This document shows, in pieces, positions 25,801-37,500 of a stretch of DNA of 64,000 nucleotides (within the stretch, counting starts at the first letter, position 1; the number at the start of each line of letters is the position of its first letter). Under the pieces are notes generated by a model that was not told the DNA's origin, did not search any database, and saw only the letters and a program-made list of their open reading frames with translations. The DNA is from Trichinella spiralis (taxonomy: Eukaryota > Nematoda > Enoplea > Trichinellida > Trichinellidae): contig CM012955.1 of the NCBI GenBank assembly GCA_000181795.3, positions 7,526,450 to 7,590,449 of the forward strand. The letters are read 5' to 3'. Position numbers and translations under genes: made by a program.

Positions 25801-28800
25801 AATGCAGACACTGGAGGAATAAGATCGATAATAACCTAAACGACAGCAAAATCCCACAAGACGAAAAAATATCGATCCCCTAGCCTTGACTTAATATGTA
25901 ACAATGGCGTTACTGGACAAGATACTAGTTTGTAAAAAAAGACAGACAGTAAAGCCAAAAATTTGATACAGCAAATCCACACATATATACATATATGCAA
26001 AATGAGAGGATTCATATTAAAAATAAACCAATTTATGGAGAAAAAGAAAAAATAATTTGTTAGATCTACTGTAGTAATATGGAATTTTTTCAATACAGAA
26101 AATTCTGCATAACAGTTTATGCACACAAGTTTTAATTTAATGATTGTAAAAATGTTCAGAATGAAACAACAAAATATCAAAATACAATGTAACTAATTAT
26201 AAATTCAGATTGAAATTGCAAAATGTAATTATTATCGAAAAATTCAGTTATTTTCTGATTAAAACGAATATTTAATTTACTGTAGTAAGCAGGATATGAA
26301 AAGCAAAAGAAAAGAAAAGAAAAGAAAAGAAACAGAAATGCACTGTCAGACACTGAAACAATTGGAGTTTTATTCAGCAAATAATATCTGCTGCTATGTG
26401 ATAATTTTGCTTTGCTGAAGCAATGATTTTGTGTCAAAATAAACAACACATCAAGAATTCTGAAACAGAATTCTGTTTTGATGAAACGATTTTTATTTAT
26501 ATTTTTGAATTATGATAAATCGAAAATAGCATAACATTTTCTCTTAATTATAATTATAAATGGATTTGTGATGTCATAATGGCAAGATAACGTAGTGCAA
26601 TTGCAATTTTATTTACGTGAAATCCGTTTGAAAATTAAAAATTCTCCCATGACATTACATTGATGCCTTCGGTTTAATAAATTCTCACAACATTTTCAAA
26701 TTTAATTATGTCGACTTTAATCACATCAGGACTGTAATGGATAAAGTTTCCATTCTAAATGATAACAATTTGTTTTATTAAACATGAAAGCAATTTTGTA
26801 CTTCTATCTGTTTAAAGACGATAAGGAAGAAGTTAATTTGTAAAAGAAAAAATATATACTAAACAGGAAAAAATATTTTTCAAAATCTCCTTTATTTAAT
26901 CCACCTTTGAAAAATTTGAAAGAGTTCTCAAAAATGAATGCATGTCCTATACAGTATTTACTACTTTTACCATATCTGAGACAAAAACACAGAATATAAT
27001 TTACACGTATGTCATATTCATGCAGCAATAAAAATAATCATTATCCTTTGACAATACTTTTCTGCCGATTATTTTATTATTATTTTTTTTTATAGTTTAC
27101 AAATAAAAATAAATATATTTAAAACATTTTAATATTTTAAATGCTTTTTTTAGCATAAAAAAGCAAAACAACTGCATTGGCATTAGTGTTAGTGGAATTT
27201 CATTGATGACTGGTGATATGTGATGAAAAATTAACCACTTCCAATCCCTTATCCAAGAGATTGAAACAACTGACTAAGTAAAAAACGAAAATTGAAGAGC
27301 AATTAATATTGGAATGTAAATTTTTTAATAAAATTTTCACACAATGCCTGCTGCTATTATTCAACTTAACTTGCCATTTCATTTGAATTACTAATGAATT
27401 ACATGCACGTCTGAAGCTTCATGTCAGCTGACGGCACAACAATAAACGAAATCTACATTCTATGTCGGCTAGCATTCGAAAACAAATCTAATTCCATTTG
27501 AATACCAAAAACTGGTAAAATTGTTCTTGGGCGTGCAATTTTGCTCAATTTTGCTATTTCATGCTATTTCTTGAAAACTACTCCAGCTACGTCATAAAAT
27601 AAAAACTGAAAATTGTTCGTGAGAATTTTATATGTTAAAATTATCCACCATTTTCCACGAATTATAATGGATTCTTCATTGAAAATGGAATGTCTCTTTG
27701 TACATGGATTACACGCTCCCAGTGAAAAAGTGTCAATGTGATGTAGGAATATTATTCATGTTAGAGGATGACAATTTCAACAAAATTGATATTTATTTGA
27801 ACAAGAAATATTATAATAAAAAACCAAACTTTTACAGCTGAACATTAAATACTTTTAACATGATGTCAAATTTCAATTAATATTAATAATTAGCTTTTCC
27901 ATGAAAATGTGACACTTCTGGAAGAAGAGATTAATCGATGAAAAGCTGTATGTCAATACTATAGTACCATCGGGTTTCTCGCACAAATTAATTAAATAAG
28001 CTTTCTACACTTCGTATCTATGCAAAATGTAACTCCAATGTAACCAGTCATTGCACAGTTTTATTTGATATTTAACAAAAAATCTAATTTAATTCAGCTT
28101 TTAACATAATTATGTTAACTTTACTTTCTTTCAGGTAGACAAGTTTATTGAAAAAAAAACTAATTTTACCTTATTTTATGGTATATTTTGTTTTTTGATA
28201 ATTTTACTTACAATGAAGTTTGACAATTTTGCAATGTTAAAAAAAATTTTTTTTTCTTAAATGATTTGGATACAAATGGAAAAAAATATACATGTTTTTA
28301 TGAATATATATATATATATATATTATTTTGGATAATATTGTTGGCTACTAGCCAATCTGCTAATCAGTCAAGCATAAAGTGACGTAATCGCCTTGAATGC
28401 GTCTCGCCGTGTAATTGCAATGGCAGTAGTTTGATGTTTTTGTATTTGGAATGATTGCGATTAACAGCGGCAGGGCATTTGCAGACGCGACGAGCTTAAA
28501 GAGCATCAGACAATGCTTCCCACTAATAAAATCGATAATAAATTCAACACGTTAAAAACAACAGCAACACTAGTATGTTTCAAATAGAAATGCTAATGCT
28601 AATGCTAATGATGATGATGATGATAATGATAATAATAATAATAATAATAAAGATGATGATAATAATAATGAAAAACTTTTCTTTGTTGTCCAACAAGTTA
28701 AAGGATAAGAATAATTTTCTTTAAGCGTATAAGCAATGATTAAAGAAAGCATCCATCTTGATCAGCAAATGCAGTTCAACAACTTCAAGTTCAGCAAACA

Positions 28801-29661
28801 GCAGAAAAAGGTGAGAATCATTTTGAAAAAAAAATAGTGAAAAGATTATTAAAAATTTTCAATACATAATGACAACAGTTATATAAGTGGACAATTTGCG
28901 GTTGTTATTTGTGTGCATTGTTTGCGTGAATGTTCATTACCTGAACAATTAGTAATAGCAGCTGTAACATCTGTAGCAGTAGTAGCAGCAGCAGTAGTAG
29001 TAGTAGTAGTAGTAGTAAGCATGCATTTCCCATTTGTAGCACGCTAATTGTACTTTGTAAAATTGGATATATAGTTCAATCATTGGGAAAACGCCACAAT
29101 GAAGTGGCTATAATTTGGAATTGTAAGAATAATTTGTTTTTGTTTTTTCGTTAATTTTATTTTGCTTAATGGTGGTGAACAAAATTTATCATTCTTTTCC
29201 ATTATTATAAAGGAAAATTTGTACATTATGTGATTAAATTGGTTATTTGTTTATGAGTGGATAAAGATAAATTATAAAGTTGGTTGTTATTGATAAATAG
29301 AAAACACATGGGCTGGCTATGCATGGTAGATTTGTGGATTTTTAATTAGCTAAATCACTGGCGACCATGGAAATCGCTTATTCTTGAAATATAATAAGCT
29401 TCAATGACGACACTTGTGGAGCAATCATTGTTGTTGTCTCGCTCGTAATTTTTCAGCACATTCGAAGCATTGATTTGTCAATTTCTTTTTGATTGAATGC
29501 TTCAATAGTTTGGAAAAATTGAAAATGACTTTTGTGTGCAGACAGAAAGACAGCCAAGTATTCGCTTTGGTGGCACTAGTCTAATTTGTTTCACTTTGAC
29601 GGAAACTTGCGTGCACTGTTTTTTAATAAAAAATTATACACACCGTCAGTACAGACGTATT

Positions 29662-29702
<41 letters not shown>

Positions 29703-32226
29703 GATCAAAGAAAATGAATGCTCTGAGAAAAAAAATAGCATGCTCACTTTCTATAATAAGCCATTAAGCTTTTTAATTCTATTCACACACAGATACACAC
29801 ACATTTGTAAGCAGACCAAAGCCAAAGAATGCTGAAATACTAAACTGTGTGTCTACATTGTGTTTTACAAATTTGCTTTGTCAATAAATAAAAATAAAAA
29901 AAAAAGAAATTATTTTCCTAACTATTCAATTCAAATCAACTCAAAAAAATAAATCCATTAACAGTTGTAATAATAATTTTTTCTGATCACTTTTAATTAT
30001 ACAAAATGACGTCTGTGATTAAAAGTACATTCATTTTTGGTGTATGTTTTGATTATTTTGTTTCATTCCAATTAACAATTTACATAAGCGACCTTGTTAA
30101 TTTTGCACACAACAATAAGTTATACTGTTTTTTGCTGCAAAACTATATCCGTTATATCCTTTTTAAAACTGTTGACTGTGATTTATTTATCACAACTTTG
30201 CATACCTCTCTACCTATATATATAATCTTATTGTGACTCGATCTTAGAAGCTGAAAAAATTTTAAAGATGCGGAAATGTTTTCCACAAGAGTCGATCAAT
30301 TTCTCTTCAACTGCAATTGCATTCTAAATAGTTCAAAGTTGTTCACTTCAATAAAGAATCTGACAAATCACTTATACCCTCAATCATTGGAAAGTGTTGA
30401 CATCTGCTTTTCAACCAGTACAGAACAAAATGCTTACACAAAGCTAAGCTGTCTAGTTTTAACTATTGTTTTTCTTTTTCTTCACCATTATCATAATATA
30501 CTTTACAATTAATTATTTTACTTCAATGCATTCTATCTTCTTACTCAGTTTACAAAGCGAACACGTTCCAAATTTATCATTTCATTCATGCCAACAACCA
30601 CCACTTTCAACAGTAAACAAACAAATGCATTGCTAATTGTATCAATGTTTTAAACATTTGCACAGATATAACTGATAGCTTAAATTTTTCTCATTTTACA
30701 AGTTCATATTTCTATCAAATATTGATTTTACTTTCAATAAGCTTAAAGGCCCTTTTACGGAATAGATATTTAGAATTAAAAAAAAACAAGTTCACTTTGA
30801 AACGTTGTTCAAAACAACAGTAATTCTCTACTGTCTGAAATGTCCGAACGGTTGCTAAATTTTTGTCACAAAGCATCGTTATTTGAACACAGAAAAAAGC
30901 ATCAACTAATGATCAAATTGTTTCAAAAGCAGATGTGATTTTGCAATTGCAGTCATTAATTTGTTTGCTTTGTTTTTTTTCTAGTTTTGCCTACTAATTT
31001 TCACATGAAACATGAACACGAATCTCTCTCTCTCTCTCTTTCTGCAACTGTTAGTCGAATGAAGTTGGCATGCAAATTTAACTTTACTTTATACACAATG
31101 ATAACAACGGTCATTAATTGTTGAAATATTCAAAAGTATTTTCATTCTTTTCTTATATTCATAACTTATTGAACGTGTTCCTTCGAAAAAATTTATCTCT
31201 GTAAGTTTATTTTTCAGTACAAATAAAAAACGGAGTTGTACATTTCTATTTAAATATTTACCCATTAATTACATCGATAATTTCAAAACTGGAGTGTAAC
31301 TTAACGAACAATTGTTCGAATAAATAAATACGAATACGAACGAACTAAATTTTGATAATTTTTTACACGCCTGACAGAAGTAAAAGTGAAAAATTTCTAA
31401 ATTCCTCTGATAATTGAGAATAAAATCAAAAAAGAGAAAGAAAATATAAGAAGAAGAAAAAAAGAAATCATATTTACCGGTTTCCATGATACATTTTGGA
31501 TGAGTTGAAGAATATGATAACTTGCCACATGTGCTTGTCACCCCACTGATCACAAAGTACTTGCCAAAGATATGTGACGTTGTAATTGCCTATGCGATTC
31601 GAAGCGGCTAGCCGACGATGCTGACCGCGTGTAGAAATTAGCATACCCAAACGCCAGCCGAAATTGTTGTCAACTTTCGTAGTGGCATTTGTGAAGCCCA
31701 AAGAGAGGTCTCTGGTCGCCAGTCGCCATGATCCGTTATCCATTTGTAATCCGATCTCAGTAATGCAATCACTGATACGCAACACGCTGAATAAGAATGT
31801 TTCCAATGTTTGCGACTCGTTGCACATTTCAGTCGGCTTGGAACGGCAAAGGAGACCAACAAGAGAAGCAACGGATGCAAGAACACTGCCGTGCCTTTGA
31901 ACGGCCAAATTGTGCATCAAATTTTCCGGCACGGCAGTGTCAGTGATCAAATCCCCGCATCGATGTCCACTGTGCATTTTGTCCAGCTTGAAGTAGTCGG
32001 TTAATGTACGAAGCCAACTTTGGCGACTATCCAACGCTGGTTTCACAGATCGACTTTCCAATGTCGAAACTTCAACACCGCTGCAACAAATGTACGCACA
32101 CTGGTGGACAAGTATCAACAAGGCAAAACAGTAATAAACTTTCTGAATTTCTGAACAGAAGGCAATTTGAATATTTCCCGCTTGTCGTATACAAGCATTT
32201 GAGGCTGGCCGGCCAACGCCGGCCAT
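22870..32226 (-). CDS. Class C orphan G-protein-coupled receptor, GPR158/GPR179 family
   Basis: Ten exons, all in phase, give 788 residues: 31478-32226, 24999-25134, 24503-24853, 24310-24419, 23985-24244, 23776-23908, 23595-23712, 23391-23552, 23135-23295, 22870-23056. A hydrophobic segment follows the start (about residues 30-50), then a large ectodomain. IDVNQCDD..STHGCDR..CVFVPNGGFRVGSFKCCC matches the vertebrate DIDQC..THKC..C(V/M)PIKGLGFVLGAYECIC block. Seven-helix segments follow: AINVFSILGACILIFVLA, LMELALVGAILMYC, a segment around CRQLGFTVFYGALVLTIY, IAFTTTGLIAWTMAIF, ELCLLFYGIYLCVKSR, AILIEIIVTTIINAIK and MLLSFVQVHLTITLITV. The tail NPEDIRAELKRVYTQL..NPHIYKKK matches the family's DPEDIRDELKKLYAQLE..NNPHLQKKR. 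A late SSAHN resembles the vertebrate SASAHN motif. GPR158-type receptors are plasma-membrane orphans that bind RGS7-Gbeta5. The true start could lie in an upstream exon. Confidence 0.9.
24855..24878. repeat. (TATTCA)n hexamer repeat abutting a splice acceptor of the GPR158-like gene
   Basis: About four copies of a six-base unit lie immediately upstream (minus strand) of the exon that starts at 24853. The repeat replaces the usual pyrimidine tract next to the acceptor ..gaatatag. Confidence 0.7.
26305..26331 (+). repeat. AAAAG-type purine repeat
   Basis: Tandem five-base AAAAG-like units, about five copies, inside the large intron of the GPR158-like gene. Confidence 0.8.
26449..26483. other. 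Perfect short hairpin in the intron
   Basis: Arms AGAATTCTG (26454-26462) and CAGAATTCT (26466-26474) are perfectly complementary around a 3-nt loop. Outer arms CATCA (26449-26453) and TGATG (26479-26483) extend the stem after a four-base bulge. The function is unknown. Confidence 0.6.
28590..28670 (+). repeat. Compound GCTAAT/GAT/AAT microsatellite
   Basis: Runs of TGCTAA, then GAT, then AAT units are interspersed over about 80 bp, with no reading frame of note. Confidence 0.85.
28978..29016 (+). repeat. (AGT/AGC)n trinucleotide repeat
   Basis: Tandem AGT and AGC triplets, about 13 copies, in the large intron of the GPR158-like gene. Confidence 0.85.
29664..29702 (+). repeat. (CAT)n trinucleotide repeat
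   Basis: Thirteen uninterrupted CAT/ATC triplets in the large intron of the GPR158-like gene. Confidence 0.95.
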
Positions 32227-32258
32227 GCCTAAGCACCGGCTAAGTTGGTTTGGAATCG

Positions 32259-32522
32259 TTAGAATTTGTTTGTAAGATTATTACAGCGCGTCGATACAAC
32301 CTTGCAACCGCACGACGCTTTCCAGCAGTCGACAAATGACGCTCGTTTCCTTACCACACCTAAATGAAAATCGATGTAATTCAGTGGTGTGCTTTCATAA
32401 AAGGAAGAATAAGCTCTGCGGCGCATCGAATTCCAGCTTTGCCGTCTAAAGCGACCCCGCTGTGTTTCAACGAGTGGTGGCGTCCGTTCCATTTGTAGAC
32501 CGACCGACCAATCATAATTCAT
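32259..32522 (-). CDS. Possible upstream exon of the GPR158-like gene
   Basis: This open frame is clearly richer in GC than its surroundings and is Arg- and Ser-rich (MNYDWSVGLQMERTPP and WNSMRRRAYSSFYES). It contains candidate donors at CATTTAG|GTGTGG and GGTGTG|GTAAGG. The first has the right phase to join an acceptor ..gttcag about 60 codons downstream (near 32160), bypassing the ATG at 32226 and leading straight into EIQKVYYCFALLILV. If that is right, the receptor would have a longer N-terminus. Alternatively this is 5' leader or chance. I recognise no domain. Confidence 0.25.
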   Translation of the reverse strand: MNYDWSVGLQMERTPPLVETQRGRFRRQSWNSMRRRAYSSFYESTPLNYIDFHLGVVRKRASFVDCWKASCGCKVVSTRCNNLTNKF

Positions 32523-32682
32523 TTTTTCAACAACAGATAAAAGCTACACTTCAATTTGAATATAAATCCCACCCAATACACACAACAGAATTTCATCTAC
32601 AACGCAAATTAACGAACGCATCCATCCATTCTGAAAATTGAACATCTTCAAGCCTAACGGCTCAAGCCCTTTGCTAATGTCT

Positions 32683-32720
32683 TGTCAGGACTAGCCAAGC
32701 ATTGATTCTCAGTCCTGTCA
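32683..32720. repeat. Inverted repeat upstream of the GPR158-like gene
   Basis: TGTCAGGACT at 32683-32692 and AGTCCTGTCA at 32711-32720 are complementary with one mismatch across an 18-bp spacer. They lie about 0.45 kb upstream of the receptor's apparent start codon. Related GTGTCA/GGTGACA words follow at 32750-32770. Confidence 0.5.
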
Positions 32721-33974
32721 CCAATTCAAGGCAGTCATTGACATTACAGGTGTCAGACTAATCGGTGACATATTCGATTTATCTCATCATTGATCTCGTA
32801 AGAAAGAAAAACTTTGGTCAGGTCAATCAATTTCACCATCAAACCCAGCAGGTAGATGAAATTTCAGTTTTAACACTAATAATAATGTTAATTAATAATT
32901 ACCACATCACTGACGGACGCCTGCATGGCAAAAAATTACCTACTCAATCGAATTTATAATCTACATTACAATATTGGAATATTTATTCAGCTTTTCAACT
33001 TTTCTTTTTTGAATATTAAAATTCCAGAATACAAAATAAATCATACAAATGTGAGTGTTTTTTTTCTGTTTGATTTCTTTGTTTTTTGTTTTTTGAAGTA
33101 GATCATCATTTCACTCAAACATGAAAAAAAATACATACGTTTTCATACGCATCGAGAATTGCGAGTTTTTTCCCCAATAACATGCACAAAATTTTTGATC
33201 TCAATAATTCATTGGAGAAAAATGTTAATGAAAAAAAAACATCTGATAATACATTAGCTGAAAAACGAAATTGCGAATCTATTTTAAATTTACGAACATG
33301 AAACTTTAAAATGACAAACTATTGAACTGGAATATGCTTGCAGTTTTGTTTTATTCACCTCACTATTGAATCAGGCCAGTCGTACACATAATAAGGAAGC
33401 AATATAATTAGCTAAGTTGTTGTCATGAATGAACGTTCACACAATCCCCGGTTCTACTGGGAATCTATTCTCGAGGGTAAACGAGCTGAAACAAAGCGAA
33501 ATATATGCACTTGAGATTGCAAATGTATGCCATGCTATATGCAATCGCACAACCATTTCCATAACCAACATCGTAATTTAAATCAGCTGTAAATCATGGA
33601 ATTTTTCTTAAACTGAAAAGAACAACAGATTTGAAAAGAAAAAGAAAAAATTTTTTTTCCTTTCTCATGTCGACTATACTTCCGACATTTTAATAGCAGA
33701 AAAGCAATAATTTGTAATGCATTATGGAGCATAAATTAATTATCTGAATGCAAATGAACCATTCGGGTACTTTGAAATATTTTCTCAAATGCGCTGATGA
33801 ATTGATGGCTATTGCGAATTGTTCAAAGCATGAATAATAAAAATTCGAAAATTGAATGAACGCGCTGGGCTATTTTGGTTTAAAAATTTGAAAATTATTA
33901 TTAAATTACTAAACTCTCGAATAAGTTGTGTTCATTTCGAGAACAACATTGTTGAAATAAATGATTAACGAAAA

Positions 33975-33985
33975 GGGGGGGGGGG
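33975..33985 (+). repeat. G11 homopolymer
   Basis: Eleven consecutive G, unusual in this AT-rich setting. It can form G-rich structure and is error-prone in assemblies. Confidence 0.9.
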
Positions 33986-34568
33986 AAATTTCTATTTTTT
34001 CCAATTCATTCAAATATGTAGCTGCAATTGGCGACAAAATCAATTTGACCTGACAGTTGTTCAAGAAAAGGCGTCAAATTTGCTGAATAGCATTTCCGAA
34101 ATTTCGTTGCGTAATATCCTTGGCAAAAATTGAAATGAAAGAAGCAACATTGAAAAGATCCTTTCAGATCGTTTTAAAATTTCTGTTCGACTGTAAACGA
34201 CGAACAAATTACAAAAAGAAACTGTCAACTTTTTGTTACAGTATAAAATTTCGAAGAATTTTATTTCGAAATTTTGACATCGATGTGAAAATTAAAAGGC
34301 ACATTTGTCACAGGCAAAGCATATTCAAGCCAAATGTGCAACGAACAACTGAAAATGAAAAACAAGCTGTCTCATCACACACACACACACACAACAGTCG
34401 CCAATGAGTAGCGCTAATTGAATTTTCCAAACATTCACTTACTTGCAAATAGCTCTACACTAGCACATTCATTTAATGCTGCCAGGATTGATAAAATAAA
34501 ACCAAATGAAAATTTACTACTTCCAACTGTAACAATGCAATGAATTAATAATTAATTGTTTAAATAAA

Positions 34569-34589
34569 TTAAATTAAATTAAATTAAAA
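34569..34589 (+). repeat. (AAATT)n pentamer repeat
   Basis: About four tandem five-base units. Confidence 0.8.
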
Positions 34590-37500
34590 TTTGTTCAATT
34601 GTCAAAATATTTAAATTATCATTTTTCTTTTCTGATACTTTTAATAATTTTTTCAACTTTTTTTTTCTTCAGTTTTATGCGTATTGTCAAAACTATTTTT
34701 TCAATTCAGTGTAAATCAATCGCGATGCTGTAAATAATAATAACAAAATCAACGAAAAGATTAGGAAAAATTCGCTTGCAGGGAAATAACTTCTTTTGAA
34801 AAGCATCTTTGTTTTATAACATTTTTGCAATTTGTTCAGCTTTTAGCTTATCCGTTCTTGTTTCAGCTTTTGGACACACACTTAAAATATAGCTCTGGGT
34901 GAAAATGTGCTTTTCAATCAAACGAACTGAACGATAATTTTTGTCAGCAATAGAATCAAATGAAGAGCGGAAAAAGATTCATTGTGCACTGTCAATATTT
35001 GAAACATCAATATATTTAATTAACACTGTAGCTCCCATTTTAATCCTTATCTTATCCAAACGACATTAAGAAATTAATTAACATCAGCCTTATACACATA
35101 CATACATACATAAATGTATGTATACATCTATCTGATGGTTGAAAATATACAGATCATTTTTATTTCAGAGTAAAATAAGCCATCTGATAAAGATGCAAAT
35201 AATTGAATAGGAAATTGTAAATTACAATCTAACATAGTATGTGCAGTCGTTTGACAAATATCATCTATTCAAAAACTTATTATTGAATGAATTTAGCACA
35301 TATTCCATATTAGATCACATCTACAAGTAACAGAAATATAAAATTAAAAATGGTACATACTATAAAAGCAGCGTAGAATTTTTCATTGTTTGATTTTTTA
35401 ACTTTAAATAATGATATAAATGCTGTGAGCAAATTTTAGCATGCTAATTTTTCTGTTCAACCGAAAACGAACAACAAGTAGAAGAAGAAGAAGAATAAAA
35501 AGTAAAATACACTTTACTTTTGAAATATGAGCTGTTCAGAGAATAAGCGACAAGCTAACAAGCGCTATTTTGTCAATGTATGAATTGGTTCAGGCGCAAA
35601 AATTTCCAGGTCTGTCTTAGTGACTTCCAATTTTAGACTAACACTCGGCGGAGTTAGGTTAATAAATGTCTGAAATTGCGATACGCTTGCTGCATTTGAA
35701 ATCGTTGCAAATAAGAATAGCAGAAGGCAACAGAGAGAACATTTTGCAATGTTGATTTTCCGATTCGATTTCCCATTTCAAAATCTTCTTTCTCCATGAA
35801 AATACACATCTTATTACAAATCATATCTATCACATCGTACATGGAAAAAGTATTTAAAGCAAAAGAAACAATTTAGCAAGTTTTTCATTTTTTAAAGGTA
35901 ATTTTTGGTCATTTTCCATTAGTCATTATTAATTATTTATATAAGTACAGTTGTACTTTGTTGTTCCGTTTCAGATAGTGATTTAGTTATTAAATAGGTT
36001 ATACTAACAGTGATCATTATTCAATTTGCATAAAAAGAATTTAACTCGTCCTGAATCAAATCAAAATTAGTTTCGCTAAATGGTAAATTTATTATTATTA
36101 ATGATGGTGAGTGGGCAAGTTTCCGAATGGCAATACCGTTGTTAAATATTTTTGGTAACCCAGGTAGCGCCGAGTAGTATATTGCCGAGGGTAAATAAAA
36201 ACTGCGGCAGCTGCCGTTAGTTAGAGCCAACCATGTTTGCTAGCAAATTTTAACAAACTGATCGATGTGCATGTAGCTTTATTGCCTGAGCGTGACCCAC
36301 TGAGCTTATAAAGCGAAATAATACTAGATATGATGCTGTGCTTGGTAAAAACACCGCTGCTAACTGTCACTTGCCTGGTGGCTTTTACCAGCCCTACTAA
36401 CTGAAATCTCAAAATCAAATGGCCAGCTGCGTCGTGCCAGGCCACGTGCCAAGCCTAAGCGTTTCCCAAGCGAATGTTTTTCTCAAAGCGTTCTGCGATC
36501 TGACAATCTCTTCTTCTTCTTCTATTTGTCAGCAAACTTTCAGCTGTTAAATTTTCACCAACATTGGCATTTTACGCTTCTGGCTTGCGTTCTTTGCTAA
36601 TAAATCCAAATTTCATGTTTGTTTGTTAAATGTTCAATAGAAATTCAATTATAAAAAATTCCTACTGCCATCAATTAGCAAAGTTATAATATGATAGATC
36701 GAAAAATCATGCAGCACAATAATGCTGCTACAACTGTTTTACGGTGCACAGTGTTATTACAATAAAAGCTTTTTTCCTTGAATCATCACAAATCTATGGC
36801 GTTTGTTCTACTACAATCGATATATCGGCAGAGACGTTCTATTAATCTCAGGGGCTTTGCTTCAATATAACAAGCAAAGGGCAATTCACGTGGGTACATG
36901 TGAGCTTGTGTAAACCCCGACTCTAATTTTAACACTTGCAGCGGCAATGCAAATAACTGTAGACATGAAAACGGAACGACAAAATTGAAACATAGCTACA
37001 GGAAGCAGCTCACTCACTGCATGCATCGCCATTTCCATTCACCACGTATGCCGTATTGTTATGCCAAAAAATCCACTGCTCTGTTTATCTTTTCAAATGG
37101 GACAATTTTTGACAAAGAAAAAGTATTCAGCCCATGAACATCCTATGCTGAACAGGACTTCCAACGGAGAACGAAACGCGTTCATAATTGGCAGTTTTGA
37201 AATGCAGTGCGACAACATGACGTCGCCTCAGACACACTAGAAGCCCCTCTGACCACAATTTCCACTTGCCTGCTATAAAATCGATACAAGCAATCTGAAT
37301 TGGGAATAGGCTCAGCCTTCAAGCTGCGGATTCGAAATCTTTTCCGACGCTTTCTAAATGGCCTCACCGGTTAACAATGATTGAATGCGACACGGAGCCT
37401 TTTAACTAAAGCTCGTCGGAAATGGTAGTTGGCTTGTTCAATGCGGAAATAGCCACTAACTTTGATAATGCTTCGATACAAAAGCAATTTTTGCACAATA

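Larger units (their letters stand above)
25135..31477 (-). other. Large (about 6.3 kb) first intron of the GPR158-like gene
   Basis: The donor is CG|GTAAAT at 31477 and the acceptor is ..attttag at 25135. The flanking phases agree (CG|A gives Arg), so the two sides belong to one gene. No credible nested gene was found. The intron contains a hairpin (26449-26483), a purine repeat (26305-26331), GAT/AAT repeats (28590-28670), an AGT repeat (28978-29016) and a CAT repeat (29664-29702). Every other intron of this gene is short, so this one probably holds regulatory sequence, though that is inference. Confidence 0.75.

Noticed and set aside
37318-37340. TTCGAATCC on the minus strand resembling a tRNA T-loop
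   Set aside because: The flanking bases do not form a T-stem, and no A box or acceptor stem is present.
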